A DNA stretch of 64,000 nt, taken from positions 19,309 through 83,308 of the forward strand of contig JALWNK010000067.1 of the NCBI GenBank assembly GCA_026995935.1, written 5' to 3'. The notes under the pieces are model-generated. The model was not told the DNA's origin, did not search any database, and saw only the letters and a list, made by a program, of their open reading frames with translations. Origin of the DNA: Deltaproteobacteria bacterium (GTDB taxonomy: Bacteria > Desulfobacterota > Dissulfuribacteria > Dissulfuribacterales > QOAL01). The translations under genes were made by a program, and so were the position numbers. Each line of letters starts with the position of its first letter. Position 1 is the stretch's first letter. Below are positions 39,104-48,909 of the stretch, piece after piece.

Positions 39104-40840
39104 ATGGCTATCAGCAAAGGCTTGATAGAACCTCTTTGTCCATTTTGTTCTCAAAGGCTTCCAAGGCCCCGCCAAATTGAGCCAAAAAGGCTTGGGGATT
39201 TTGATTTTGGAGTCTGTGAGTGTGGCGCGGTATTTGCCCACGATGTCACAGGTCACAATCTTGGCGCTGCCATGGTGGAGGCCCTGGGCTTTGCCTGTGA
39301 TGATGATTGGGATCTCGCCTGGAGTCTTATGCCTGGAGAGGATTATCAGGATGCACTAATTGAGGGGTACGACTTTGAAAGGCACGCAGTTTTCCCCAAG
39401 GGCTACGACGCAGAAGGTAAAAGGATAAGGGGAGCCTTGAGCTTCATAAGACTTAAGGATGATCTGCAGGAGCTTAAAAACAGTGGAGTCCGGGCCAAGT
39501 TTGCCAGCGGTACCCATACTGAGGCACTTCAGTCGAGTCTCGACCCTGGACGAGGCTCCATCAGGGGTAAGAACAAACGTTTTTCAAAGCGTGAGGTTTC
39601 AAGACTTGTAAAAAAGGCGGACGTGGAAAGTCTAGCCAGGATGGCCCTTGAAGACAAGCTAGTATTAAGAAAGATTCAGAGGCTTCTCTACTCGGCGGAT
39701 CTTGAATCGAGGTGGCAGGCGGTCTTGGTTCTTGGTCAGGTTGCAGCAGCCATCAGCCATCATGATCCAGCCACAGTGGGAGATCTTTTGAGGAGGCTGC
39801 TCTATTCTGCAAACGATTCTGCTGCGGCCAACTGGGGCGCAATAGAGACGGTAGGGGAAATTATTCGTAACCAGCCAAGTCTTTACGGCTCATTTGTAAG
39901 ACACATATTGGGGCTGGTGGGAGATGCGCCTTCGAGGCCTGCAATACTGTGGGCAATCGGAAGAATAGGAGAGTGTCACCCCAAAATAGTGCGAACGAAT
40001 TCCTTCTTTGTCCTCTTTGATCTTCTGGACTCGAAAGATCCGTCAGTCCGTGGACATGCCGCCTGGGCCCTGGGTAAGATAGGGGCCAGGGAGGCAAGGA
40101 ACGTCATTTCCAAGATGATGGATGATAAGGAGGAGTTTTCCCTTTTTGACGGAAAGGAATTGAAATATACAACAGTTGGAGAGACAGCCAGGGAGGCTTT
40201 AACCCTTATGAATAAAAAGGATGAAATTTCTATGAAGGAAACCAGTGAACAGGTAGGCCAGGGCTTAAAAAAGGAGCCACCCGAGATTTTAGAGGCAAGG
40301 CGAGGCTACCAGGAGGCAGAGATACTCAAAAACCGTGGTCAGTCCCTGGATGCCCTTTCCAAGTTCGAGGAGGTGCTAGCGGTATTTGATAGCGCTGGAT
40401 ATGACGTGGAAGTGGCAAATATTTGTGAAAAGATGGGTGATCTACATGTCATGCGAGGAAACATGAAGGCTGCCCTGGCGCCCTATCAGCGTACCCTTGC
40501 CATTTGTGAGAAAAAAAATGATCCAATAAGCACTGTGATAATGCTTGAGAAGGTCATAGATATTTACCGTCATCTTGAGGAGTATAGCAAGACACTGCCA
40601 TACTATTTCAGGGCCCTGGAGCTTGTTGAAAACCTGAGCGATGTTAAGCGTTCAGCCCTTTTTCTTGCAGGAATAGCAGACGTCTATGAAAGGGAAGGGA
40701 AAATGGCCGAGGCCCTGGACGCTTACAAACTGGCCGAAAGGCTTTTTCGAGGCATGGGAGCGCGGGAACGTGCAGATATCTTGAAAGAAGGGATAGCCAT
40801 TCTTGAGGAAAGATTGAGGGCAGAATCCCAGGCTACTTAA
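39104..40840 (+). CDS. HEAT-repeat/TPR protein (resembles the DVU0298-type family of sulfate reducers)
   Basis: N-term CPFCSQRLPRPR..GVCECGAVFAHDVTGHNLGAAMVEAL; HEAT-like DSKDPSVRGHAAWALGKIGAREA; C-term TPR YEREGKMAEALDAYKLAERLFR. Confidence 0.75.
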   Translation: MAISKGLIEPLCPFCSQRLPRPRQIEPKRLGDFDFGVCECGAVFAHDVTGHNLGAAMVEALGFACDDDWDLAWSLMPGEDYQDALIEGYDFERHAVFPKGYDAEGKRIRGALSFIRLKDDLQELKNSGVRAKFASGTHTEALQSSLDPGRGSIRGKNKRFSKREVSRLVKKADVESLARMALEDKLVLRKIQRLLYSADLESRWQAVLVLGQVAAAISHHDPATVGDLLRRLLYSANDSAAANWGAIETVGEIIRNQPSLYGSFVRHILGLVGDAPSRPAILWAIGRIGECHPKIVRTNSFFVLFDLLDSKDPSVRGHAAWALGKIGAREARNVISKMMDDKEEFSLFDGKELKYTTVGETAREALTLMNKKDEISMKETSEQVGQGLKKEPPEILEARRGYQEAEILKNRGQSLDALSKFEEVLAVFDSAGYDVEVANICEKMGDLHVMRGNMKAALAPYQRTLAICEKKNDPISTVIMLEKVIDIYRHLEEYSKTLPYYFRALELVENLSDVKRSALFLAGIADVYEREGKMAEALDAYKLAERLFRGMGARERADILKEGIAILEERLRAESQAT

Positions 40841-41375
40841 TGTCTCCAAGAAGGATGGCAGAGATTGGCCATCTTTTTTGCGCTAGCCGTGGCTCAACCT
40901 CCTTGCCGATTTTCAGGAGTTGCTCTTGTATTACGTTCAGCCTTATGGTGGGATAGCTCTTGCCTGGCAAGAATCCGGAAAACGAACACACGTGCCCTTT
41001 ACCGTTTATTTCTGTTGGGACACCATAGGTCCTGCAGTTGACTGGCCTGACCTCGTACAAAAGGCACTCTTCATCCTCGCTTAAGAGGGGGCATGGTATC
41101 CTTACCGTCGATATGTTTTCTGGTGCCTTCTCAACCGTCTCTTCCCAAAGTCTCTGTGCTGCCTTTGCCCTTTTCAGTATCTGCTTCCTGGTCTTGCGCC
41201 CCAATATCAGAAAGCTTTTCTTAAGGAGACGGGCCTCGGCGAATGATATGTCAAAGGCGGCATTGCAGCAGTCAGAACATCCCTTCCTGCACTTGAAGGC
41301 GTTGGGAAATTGAGAAGATACTGTATTGACCGCATTGTCTATCTGCTTAAAAAGTTGCCGTAGTTGCTTTTCCAT
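40833..41375 (-). CDS. YkgJ-type cysteine cluster protein
   Basis: CRKGCSDCCNAAFDISFAEA, CPLLSEDEECLLYEVRPVNCRTYG. Confidence 0.85.
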   Translation of the reverse strand: MEKQLRQLFKQIDNAVNTVSSQFPNAFKCRKGCSDCCNAAFDISFAEARLLKKSFLILGRKTRKQILKRAKAAQRLWEETVEKAPENISTVRIPCPLLSEDEECLLYEVRPVNCRTYGVPTEINGKGHVCSFSGFLPGKSYPTIRLNVIQEQLLKIGKEVEPRLAQKRWPISAILLGDIK

Positions 41376-41403
41376 GGTTTAAGATTTCGAAAATTGTGAA
41401 TTT

Positions 41404-42069
41404 TTGGCCCACATGCACCATAATGTAACCCAGAAAGAATGCAAGAGGTGTGGAAAATGCTGCATTGCCGGAGGCCCCGCCCTTCATATTGAAGACAGGG
41501 GGCTCGTTGTTGCTGGGAGACTCAGGCCATCAGACCTGGTTACTCTCAGAAGGGGTGAGCCCGCTTACGACCCGGTGAATAGGAGGGTTGTTTTCTTGGA
41601 AGAGGAAATGATCAAACTGAGGGGGCATGGGAAGATAGGGGCATGTATTTTTTATGACGCGAATGGAAATTCCTGTGCCATTTATCAGTGGCGTCCCCTG
41701 GAATGCCGAGTCCTTAAATGCTGGGACACGTCTGACCTTGAAGGTGTTTACATGAGAAACCTTCTCAAAAGAAACCATCTCATACCGGAAGGCTCAACCC
41801 TTGCCAGGCTTATTAAAAAATATGAAGAGGTACTCTGCATAAAACATTTTGCTTCAACCCTGGTGGATTGCTCTAAGGGCGGAGGTCATGTGGCAACCAA
41901 GTTGCAGGGGCATATAGATCGTGACTTTGCCTTCCGCAGGGCCGTGATCAAGGATTTTTCCGTTCCAGAGGAATATCTTGATTTCTTTTTTGGGAGGCCA
42001 CTAAGAGATATAATTGTTCCAATGATTGATGATTCTGGAAAATTGGATCACAGGAATGAAAATGAATGA
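41404..42069 (+). CDS. YkgJ-type cysteine cluster protein
   Basis: CKRCGKCCIAGGPALHIED, CIFYDANGNSCAIYQWRPLECRVLKCW; start uncertain (TTG 41404 or ATG 41413). Confidence 0.85.
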   Translation: MAHMHHNVTQKECKRCGKCCIAGGPALHIEDRGLVVAGRLRPSDLVTLRRGEPAYDPVNRRVVFLEEEMIKLRGHGKIGACIFYDANGNSCAIYQWRPLECRVLKCWDTSDLEGVYMRNLLKRNHLIPEGSTLARLIKKYEEVLCIKHFASTLVDCSKGGGHVATKLQGHIDRDFAFRRAVIKDFSVPEEYLDFFFGRPLRDIIVPMIDDSGKLDHRNENE

Positions 42070-42076
42070 AAATTCA
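42063..42076. promoter_or_regulatory. palindrome TGAAT-GAAA-ATTCA (within AAAATGAAT/ATTCATTTT)
   Basis: 9-bp perfect arms; overlaps stop codon of upstream gene; shares half-sites with 32404 and 52513. Confidence 0.5.
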
Positions 42077-42197
42077 TTTTGTTCTTTTATTCACTGAAGG
42101 TGAGATTTTTTGATAACATCCTGAAATAGCAAACTTTTCTCTAAAGTGAATAATTTCTTTTTCAAGTCTAACTGCTTGTTTTTACGTCAATTGGGGC

Positions 42198-42227
42198 TTG
42201 ACAAGGAATGTATAACAATATTATAAA
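42198..42227 (+). promoter_or_regulatory. sigma70-like promoter of dsrABD
   Basis: TTGACA (42198-42203)-N17/18-TTATAA/TATAAA (42221-42227). Confidence 0.65.
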
Positions 42228-42336
42228 AGTTTTCACGCACTAGAAGATTCCGCCGAATGAGCCCTCATTTTTTTAGAGGGTAATCAGGCAGAAGGCATAG
42301 AGCAGTTTGAAAAAATACCTAAGGAGGGAGATTTAA

Positions 42337-43623
42337 ATGGCTGATGTCAAAAAGCATGACACTCCACAGTGCGATGAGCTCAAAAACGGGCCATGGCCAA
42401 GTTTTGTAGATGACATTGAACAAAAGGGACTTTCAGGGCAGCAGGCCTGCCTGGACCTGCTGGGTCAGCTTGAGTTGTCCTATACCCACAAGGAAACCCA
42501 CTGGAAACATGGTGGAATCGTTGGTGTGTTTGGGTATGGCGGTGGGGTCATTGGACGCTATTCTGATGCACCGGAAAAGTTCCCGGCAGTTGCCCACTTT
42601 CACACAATTCGTGTTAATCAGCCTGCAAGTAAATTTTACAGCTCCGCATTCCTCAGAAAGCTGTGTGACATGTGGGATCATAGGGGCAGCGGCATGACAA
42701 ATTTTCATGGCTCCACTGGTGATATGGTTCTTCTTGGAACCACTACTGACCAGCTTGAGCCTGTATTTTACGATCTTACTCACCAGATGGAGGTTGACCT
42801 TGGAGGGTCTGGCTCCAACCTTCGTACGCCGTCTTGTTGTGTGGGAAAGGCCCGTTGCGAGTGGTCATGCCTTGATACCCAGGCAATCTGTTATGACCTT
42901 ACCCAGACCTATCAGGATGAGCTACACAGGCCCGCCTTCCCCTACAAATTCAAGTTTAAGGTTTCTGGTTGCCCCAACGACTGTGTTGCAGCCATCGCCC
43001 GTTCCTGCTGCTCAATAATCGGTACCTGGAAGGATGATATCCGGATAGATCAGGCGGCTGTCAAGGCTTATATCGGTGGTGAGTTAAAGCCCAATGCTGG
43101 AGCACACAGTGACAGGGACTGGGGTGCCTTTGACATCCAAAAAGAGGTTATCGACCTCTGTCCAACCCAGTGTATGTGGATGGAAGGAGATGAACTCAAG
43201 ATAGACAACAGGGAATGTACAAGGTGTATGCATTGCATCAACGTTATGCCAGAGGCACTGAGGCCGGGTACTGATACAGGCGCCACCATTCTTGTCGGAG
43301 CCAAGGCCCCAATCCTGGAAGGTGCTCAGATGTCCACCCTCGCCATTCCTTTCATAAGAATGGAGCCACCATTTGACGAATTCAAGGAGTTCGTTGACAA
43401 GATTTGGGATTGGTGGATGGAGGAAGGAAAGAATAGAGAGCGTTTTGGCGAACTTATCCAGCGTCAGAGCCTCCAGGAGTTCATTCGCAGGGCAGAACTT
43501 AAGCCCATTCCACAGATGGTCAAGGAACCAAGATCTAACCCCTACGTCTTCTGGAGCGAGGACGAGGTGGAGGGTGGTTGGAAGCGTGACATCAAAGAGT
43601 TCCGTGCACGTCACGCTGCATAA
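42337..43623 (+). CDS. dsrA: dissimilatory sulfite reductase alpha subunit
   Basis: CCVGKARCEWSCLDTQAICYDLTQTYQDELHRPAFPYKFKFKVSGCPNDCVAAIARS siroheme/[4Fe-4S] region; CTRCMHCINVMPEAL ferredoxin domain. Confidence 0.98.
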   Translation: MADVKKHDTPQCDELKNGPWPSFVDDIEQKGLSGQQACLDLLGQLELSYTHKETHWKHGGIVGVFGYGGGVIGRYSDAPEKFPAVAHFHTIRVNQPASKFYSSAFLRKLCDMWDHRGSGMTNFHGSTGDMVLLGTTTDQLEPVFYDLTHQMEVDLGGSGSNLRTPSCCVGKARCEWSCLDTQAICYDLTQTYQDELHRPAFPYKFKFKVSGCPNDCVAAIARSCCSIIGTWKDDIRIDQAAVKAYIGGELKPNAGAHSDRDWGAFDIQKEVIDLCPTQCMWMEGDELKIDNRECTRCMHCINVMPEALRPGTDTGATILVGAKAPILEGAQMSTLAIPFIRMEPPFDEFKEFVDKIWDWWMEEGKNRERFGELIQRQSLQEFIRRAELKPIPQMVKEPRSNPYVFWSEDEVEGGWKRDIKEFRARHAA

Positions 43624-43652
43624 TTAAAACAACAGACAGGAGGTAACTATAA

Positions 43653-44909
43653 ATGGACCTGAAAGAAATACGTGAAAAATTGCAAGAAGACTGGGGAGAT
43701 CTTCCAAGTTTTGATATAACCGAAGTCATTAATAAACCCTATGACCCCAACCTGGCCGAGCAGCTTTATGATCCCAAAAAGCCTATGGCCAACAGGGTTA
43801 CCGATATTGGGCCTCCATACTTCGAGCAGTTCTTCCCAGAAGTCATCAAGAAGAACTATGGAAAATGGAAGAGCCACGAGATTGTGGAGCCTGGTGTAAT
43901 AAAGTACACCAGCGAAACCGGTGATGTGGTTTATGCCGTACGCTGTGGTTCTCCTCGTTTGATCACAACCGACACCATAAGAGAGATATGCGATATTGCT
44001 GACAAGTACTGTGACGGGTACGTTCGCTGGACAACCCGTAACAACATCGAATTCCACGTTGAGACCGAAGATCAGCTCAGGGCCTTGATGGATGATCTTA
44101 AGGGACGCAAGTTCCCTGGTGGCTCCTACAAGTTCCCAATAGGTGGTACCGGGGCCTGCGTAACAAACATCGTTCACACCCAGGGCTGGGTACACTGCCA
44201 CACACCTGCAACAGACGCCTCAGGTGTGGTTAAGGCAGTAATGGATGACCTATTCGAGTACTTTGGAAGCCACAAGCTACCTGCACAGGTACGTATTGCC
44301 CTGGCTTGTTGTCTGAACATGTGCGGTGCTGTCCACTGTTCCGATATAGCCATCCTCGGTGTCCACAGGAAGCCACCTTTTGTTGAAGATGATCGTATTA
44401 CAGGTGTGTGCGAGATTCCTCTTGCAGTTGCAGCCTGTCCTCTCGGGGCAATCAAGCCGGCTACTGTTGAGCTCGACGGTAAGAAGATAAAGACAGTCCG
44501 CGTCAACGAAAAGAGGTGTATGTTCTGCGGTAACTGCTACACCATGTGTCCGGCCATGCCTCTGGCCGATATGGAAGGTGACGGTATCGCAATACTTGTT
44601 GGTGGAAAGATATCTAACAGGGTGAGTGCTCCAAAGTTCTCCAAGCTGGTAATCCCATACATCCCGAATGAGCCTCCTCGCTGGCCTTCCACCGTTAAGG
44701 TAATAAGAAAGATCCTAGAGACCTACGCAAGTGACGCAAGGAAGTACGAGCGCGTAGGCGAGTGGGCAGAAAGGATTGGTTGGGAGCGCTTCTTTGAAAA
44801 GTGCGACATACCATTTACCGACAAGTCCATTGATGACTACAGGCTTGCATACGATACATATCACACCACTACGCAGTTCAAGTGGAGTGTACATACCGAT
44901 AATCTGTAA
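43653..44909 (+). CDS. dsrB: dissimilatory sulfite reductase beta subunit
   Basis: [52 protein letters not shown]. Confidence 0.98.
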   Translation: MDLKEIREKLQEDWGDLPSFDITEVINKPYDPNLAEQLYDPKKPMANRVTDIGPPYFEQFFPEVIKKNYGKWKSHEIVEPGVIKYTSETGDVVYAVRCGSPRLITTDTIREICDIADKYCDGYVRWTTRNNIEFHVETEDQLRALMDDLKGRKFPGGSYKFPIGGTGACVTNIVHTQGWVHCHTPATDASGVVKAVMDDLFEYFGSHKLPAQVRIALACCLNMCGAVHCSDIAILGVHRKPPFVEDDRITGVCEIPLAVAACPLGAIKPATVELDGKKIKTVRVNEKRCMFCGNCYTMCPAMPLADMEGDGIAILVGGKISNRVSAPKFSKLVIPYIPNEPPRWPSTVKVIRKILETYASDARKYERVGEWAERIGWERFFEKCDIPFTDKSIDDYRLAYDTYHTTTQFKWSVHTDNL

Positions 44910-44923
44910 AAAAGGAGGCTATC

Positions 44924-45181
44924 ATGGCCGTTGATATGGAAGAACTGAAACAAAAGATCCTTGAGTTTGCTACAAAAAAGGCAAAGCATAAATCAAAGAT
45001 GTATATAAAGGATCTCTACAAAGCAGATCCAAATGCAAAGCCCAGAGAGATAAAGAAGGCTGCCAATCAGCTTGTGCAAGAAGGTAAGCTGGAATTCTTC
45101 TCTTCAGGAAGCACTACCATGTACGGAGTACCAGGTTTTGGAAAGAGCGAAGAAGACCAGTTCGGTACTCTGGAAGAGTAG
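44924..45181 (+). CDS. dsrD: DsrD small winged-helix protein
   Basis: LKQKILEFATKKAKHKSKMYIKDLYKADPNAKPREIKKAANQLVQEGKLEFFSSGSTTMYG; directly after dsrB. Confidence 0.95.
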   Translation: MAVDMEELKQKILEFATKKAKHKSKMYIKDLYKADPNAKPREIKKAANQLVQEGKLEFFSSGSTTMYGVPGFGKSEEDQFGTLEE

Positions 45182-45204
45182 ATAAGAATAGATAATTGTT
45201 TTTG

Positions 45205-45236
45205 AGAGCGGGGGCCATGCTCCCGCTCTTATCTTT
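45205..45236 (+). terminator. intrinsic terminator downstream of dsrD
   Basis: AGAGCGGG-GGCCATGCT-CCCGCTCT followed by TATCTTTT. Confidence 0.6.
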
Positions 45237-45957
45237 TCCCCCAGACCAGGAAATGCCTGTCGCTGACTACTTCAACGGTCAAATGTGACAGGTTTGTCTT
45301 TTTTAAGAATTCACTCACCTCATTATCTCTGTACGCTGCCAGAAGGGAGTTATAAAAATCCCGCTTGAGTATCTCAGGCTCCGAGCCGCTGTAGGTTTCA
45401 ACCAGTCTCTGTGCTGTTTCTTTGTCTTTAGGCCTTAAAAGATCCATTACAAATATGACGCCACCTGGTTTTACGAGTTCTTCCACGGCGTCCCAGAAGA
45501 TGGCCTGGTTTGGAAGATGGTGGAGCAGGCTGTTGACAATCAGGCCATCATAGGATTTACACGGAAGTTCATTCCCAGTAAGAGGGAGCCTTGCGTGAAA
45601 AAGTCTTATCCTTTCCTTGAGGTTCTCTTTAGTTATCAGCCGTTTCGCCTGGGTAAGCATGGGGGCCGAGGCATCAAGGGCATGTAGCCGAACGTTTGGA
45701 AACCGTTTTAAAAAGCGAACCGAAATGTCGCATGGCCCACATCCAAGATCAAGAAAAAGACCTTCAATGTTTTTGCCGAGGCGCTTTTCAAAAAGATCCA
45801 CAAACATCTCGTGTGGCGCAGAAAAATCCGCCTCAGCATAGGCCCTGACCTGCTCATCCTCATCCATTATTTCAGGCTCAGGAATTCTCTGATGAAGGGG
45901 ATAAGGGGGGCCTTCAGGCATGGCTTCAGCCTTCTGTGACAATACAGGAAAGGTCAC
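45229..45957 (-). CDS. class I SAM-dependent methyltransferase
   Basis: LFLDLGCGPCDISVRFLKRFP motif I, LLHHLPNQAIFWDAVEELVKPGGVIFVMDL. Confidence 0.87.
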   Translation of the reverse strand: MTFPVLSQKAEAMPEGPPYPLHQRIPEPEIMDEDEQVRAYAEADFSAPHEMFVDLFEKRLGKNIEGLFLDLGCGPCDISVRFLKRFPNVRLHALDASAPMLTQAKRLITKENLKERIRLFHARLPLTGNELPCKSYDGLIVNSLLHHLPNQAIFWDAVEELVKPGGVIFVMDLLRPKDKETAQRLVETYSGSEPEILKRDFYNSLLAAYRDNEVSEFLKKTNLSHLTVEVVSDRHFLVWGKR

Positions 45958-48037
45958 CTATTTTGAGAAACAGCCTTGATATTACCCAGAGCAGCGAGAG
46001 CCTGTTGTGTCTTTGGGTCCTATCTTCAACCATGACCATTACATTATCAAAGAACCGGTCTATATGAGGCTTAAGAGAAAGTAACAGTATTAAGGCATCC
46101 TGATACCGCTCTGCTCCTGGGGATCTGCCGGTTTCGTCATCGGCAAGCATAGGTGCTATATTTTCCTTGACCTGAAGAAATGCCTCATAAAGAACCTTTT
46201 CTTCCTCGGTCTCAAAAAACTGGCTCCTTGGGTTTCCTCCCTCAAAGCCCTTTAGGATGTTCATTACCCGTTTAAAGGCTATGCTGATATCCTGGAATTC
46301 AGGCCTTTGGCGAACGGCCTTTAGTGCCAGGGCCCTTTGGTAACAATCGTACACTGAGTCAAAACTGGCGCCTATTGCAGCATCAACCACATCGTAGTCT
46401 ATCCTCCGGGCAATCAGTTCGTTTCTGAAACGTTTCTTGAAAAAGTCAATAACCTCCCCTTTTAATTTGGAGGGAGCCTCTGGGAGAAATTCCATAAGAC
46501 ATCTTATTGTCTCATCTGTAAGCTCAAGAAGGGAAAGGTCTATTTCACGCTCTATAAGAATGTTTACTATTCCAAGAGCCTGACGCCTTAAGGCATACGG
46601 GTCCTGGGTGCCGGAGGGCTTAAGCCCAAGCGCAAAGGTGGCGGTTATGGTGTCCATCTTGTCGGCAATGCTAAGGATAATTCCTGGCATGGTCTCGGGC
46701 AGGGGCCCTCCAGAACGTGTTGGCAGGTAATGTTCCTCAATGGCCAAGGCAACTGTCTGATCCTCACCCGAGATCAGGGCGTATTCTTTTCCCATTACGC
46801 CTTGCAGTGTGGGAAATTCACCAACCATTTCCGTGCATAGATCCGCCTTGCAAAGATAGGCGGCCCTTTTAACGATCTGTGTTTCTCTGTAGCCTATCAC
46901 GTGTGCTATAAACTCGGACAGACGCTGGATTCTCTCAACCTTGTCAAGGAGGGAGCCCAGCCCCTTATGGAACACCATGCCTGAAAGCTCAGAAACGAAG
47001 TCCTCGAGTCTCTTTTTGGTATCTTCCTTGAAGAAAAAGTCTGCATCAGAAAGCCTTGCACCAAGGACGCGCTCATGCCCTTTTTTAACTATGTCGGGCC
47101 TTTTGGAAGGCGTGTTGTTAATGGCAATAAAATTGGGCTTGAGTGCCCCAGAGGAGTCCTGCACTGCAAAGTACTTTTGATGCTCCTTCATGCAGGTGAT
47201 AAGAACAGCATCTGGAAGGGCCAGAAAGTCCCTTGAAAAGCTGCCGCAGGTTGCCCAGGGAAACTCGGTGAGGAAGGTGTTAAGCTCCTCAAGTTCCTGG
47301 TCTTCAAGAACAAGGCCATCTGCTTGCCGGGCTTTTTCCTGTGCATCCTCCTTGAGAATCTGTCTCCTTTCCCTTACATCTACAATGCACTTTGCCTCCT
47401 TTAGCCTGCCAAGGTAAAGCTCGTAAGAGGCGGATTCCAATGTAATGGGGCCTGGGGAGGCAAATCTGTGACCGTAGGTTATCCTGTCGCTTCGTACGCT
47501 TCCATAGCTGAAAGGCACGATTTCATTGCCGCAGATGGCAACTATCCACCTGACGGGCCGGGCAAATCGCACCTTCTCACTACCCCATTTCATGGTCTTT
47601 CTAAATGGAATGGCTTCCATTATATCAGGCAGCATTTCGGCAAGTATCTGGGTTGCCGGAAGGCCCTTAACGACCTTTGAGATATAGAGATAATCGCCCC
47701 TTTCAGTTGCCTTTATCTCAATATCTTCAAGTGTTGCGTTGTTTTTCCTGGCAAAACCTTCTGCTGCCTTGGTGGGCTTTCCGTTTTCATCAAAGGCCAC
47801 TGCCTTTGGAGGCCCAAGGATCTCAATTTCCCTGTCAGGTTGTCTGGAGTCAAGATCGGAAATGTGCAGCATAAGCCTTCTGGGAGTGCCAGCAGTCCGT
47901 ATCGGGCCAAAGAGCAGGTAGCCTTTTTCAAGACGGGTAGATATCTCTCTTTTTAAAAAATCAAGGGCCCCTGGAATGTAGCCAGCTGGGATCTCCTCTG
48001 TTCCTATTTCAAGCAGAAACTGCGTTTTTTCGATCAA
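45926..48037 (-). CDS. glyS: glycyl-tRNA synthetase beta subunit
   Basis: [45 protein letters not shown]. Confidence 0.96.
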   Translation of the reverse strand: MIEKTQFLLEIGTEEIPAGYIPGALDFLKREISTRLEKGYLLFGPIRTAGTPRRLMLHISDLDSRQPDREIEILGPPKAVAFDENGKPTKAAEGFARKNNATLEDIEIKATERGDYLYISKVVKGLPATQILAEMLPDIMEAIPFRKTMKWGSEKVRFARPVRWIVAICGNEIVPFSYGSVRSDRITYGHRFASPGPITLESASYELYLGRLKEAKCIVDVRERRQILKEDAQEKARQADGLVLEDQELEELNTFLTEFPWATCGSFSRDFLALPDAVLITCMKEHQKYFAVQDSSGALKPNFIAINNTPSKRPDIVKKGHERVLGARLSDADFFFKEDTKKRLEDFVSELSGMVFHKGLGSLLDKVERIQRLSEFIAHVIGYRETQIVKRAAYLCKADLCTEMVGEFPTLQGVMGKEYALISGEDQTVALAIEEHYLPTRSGGPLPETMPGIILSIADKMDTITATFALGLKPSGTQDPYALRRQALGIVNILIEREIDLSLLELTDETIRCLMEFLPEAPSKLKGEVIDFFKKRFRNELIARRIDYDVVDAAIGASFDSVYDCYQRALALKAVRQRPEFQDISIAFKRVMNILKGFEGGNPRSQFFETEEEKVLYEAFLQVKENIAPMLADDETGRSPGAERYQDALILLLSLKPHIDRFFDNVMVMVEDRTQRHNRLSLLWVISRLFLKIGDLSCIVTEG

Positions 48038-48897
48038 CTTGCAGCCTCCTTCCTTTCCGTAATCTGTTCGTTGTACTTTTTGGCTACGGCCCTGGCTATC
48101 TTTCTTACTCTTCCTATGTAGGCAGTCCTTTCAGATACGCTTATGGCGCCACGTGCCTCAAGAAGATTGAAGGTGTGGGAACATTTCAGGCACTGGTCAT
48201 AGGCCGGTCTCACCAGTCCCATATGGACAAGTTTGTGGGCCTCGGATTCAAACTTATCGAAAAGATCCCTTAGAAGACCTGTTCCGGCCGCCTCAAAGTT
48301 GTATTTGGAGAATTCTATCTCGTCCTGAAGGTGGACCATCCCGTAGGTAGTATCCTCATTCCATTTAAGGTCATAGACGTTATCCACCTCCTGCAGATAC
48401 ATAGCAATACGTTCAAGGCCGTAGGTGATTTCTACGGAGACAGGGAAGACATCAATGCTTCCTATCTGCTGAAAGTAAGTGAACTGGGTTATTTCCATGC
48501 CATCCAGCCACACCTCCCAGCCAAGCCCCCAGGCTCCAAGGGTCGGGCTTTCCCAGTCGTCCTCCACGAATCTTATGTCATGCTCCATGAGATTGAGCCC
48601 AAAGGCCTCAAGGCTTTTCAGATAGAGATCCTGCACATTGTCAGGGCTTGGCTTCAATATTACCTGATATTGGTAGTAATGTTGGAGCCTGTTGGGATTC
48701 TGGCCATATCTGCCATCTGTTGGCCGCCTTGAAGGCTGAACATATGCCACCTTCCAGGGATCAGGCCCAAGGGACTTTAAGAAGGTGGCAGGGTGAAAGG
48801 TGCCTGCCCCCACTTCAAGGTCGTAGGGCTGAAGTAAGAGACAGCCCTGATTTTTCCAATAGTTATCCAGTGAAAGGATCAGGTCCTGAAAATACAT
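48034..48897 (-). CDS. glyQ: glycyl-tRNA synthetase alpha subunit
   Basis: [45 protein letters not shown]. Confidence 0.97.
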   Translation of the reverse strand: MYFQDLILSLDNYWKNQGCLLLQPYDLEVGAGTFHPATFLKSLGPDPWKVAYVQPSRRPTDGRYGQNPNRLQHYYQYQVILKPSPDNVQDLYLKSLEAFGLNLMEHDIRFVEDDWESPTLGAWGLGWEVWLDGMEITQFTYFQQIGSIDVFPVSVEITYGLERIAMYLQEVDNVYDLKWNEDTTYGMVHLQDEIEFSKYNFEAAGTGLLRDLFDKFESEAHKLVHMGLVRPAYDQCLKCSHTFNLLEARGAISVSERTAYIGRVRKIARAVAKKYNEQITERKEAAS

Positions 48898-48909
48898 ATC
48901 CTCTCCTTT

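Noticed and set aside
40833-41375. YkgJ-type gene as a selenoprotein
   Set aside because: Frame is complete with Cys at all motif positions and a normal stop; no in-frame TGA rescue needed.
42256-42269. AATGAGCCCTCATT as a fourth copy of the TGAAT-N4-ATTCA motif
   Set aside because: It is a palindrome near the dsrA start, but the half-site spacing differs, so it is not the same motif.
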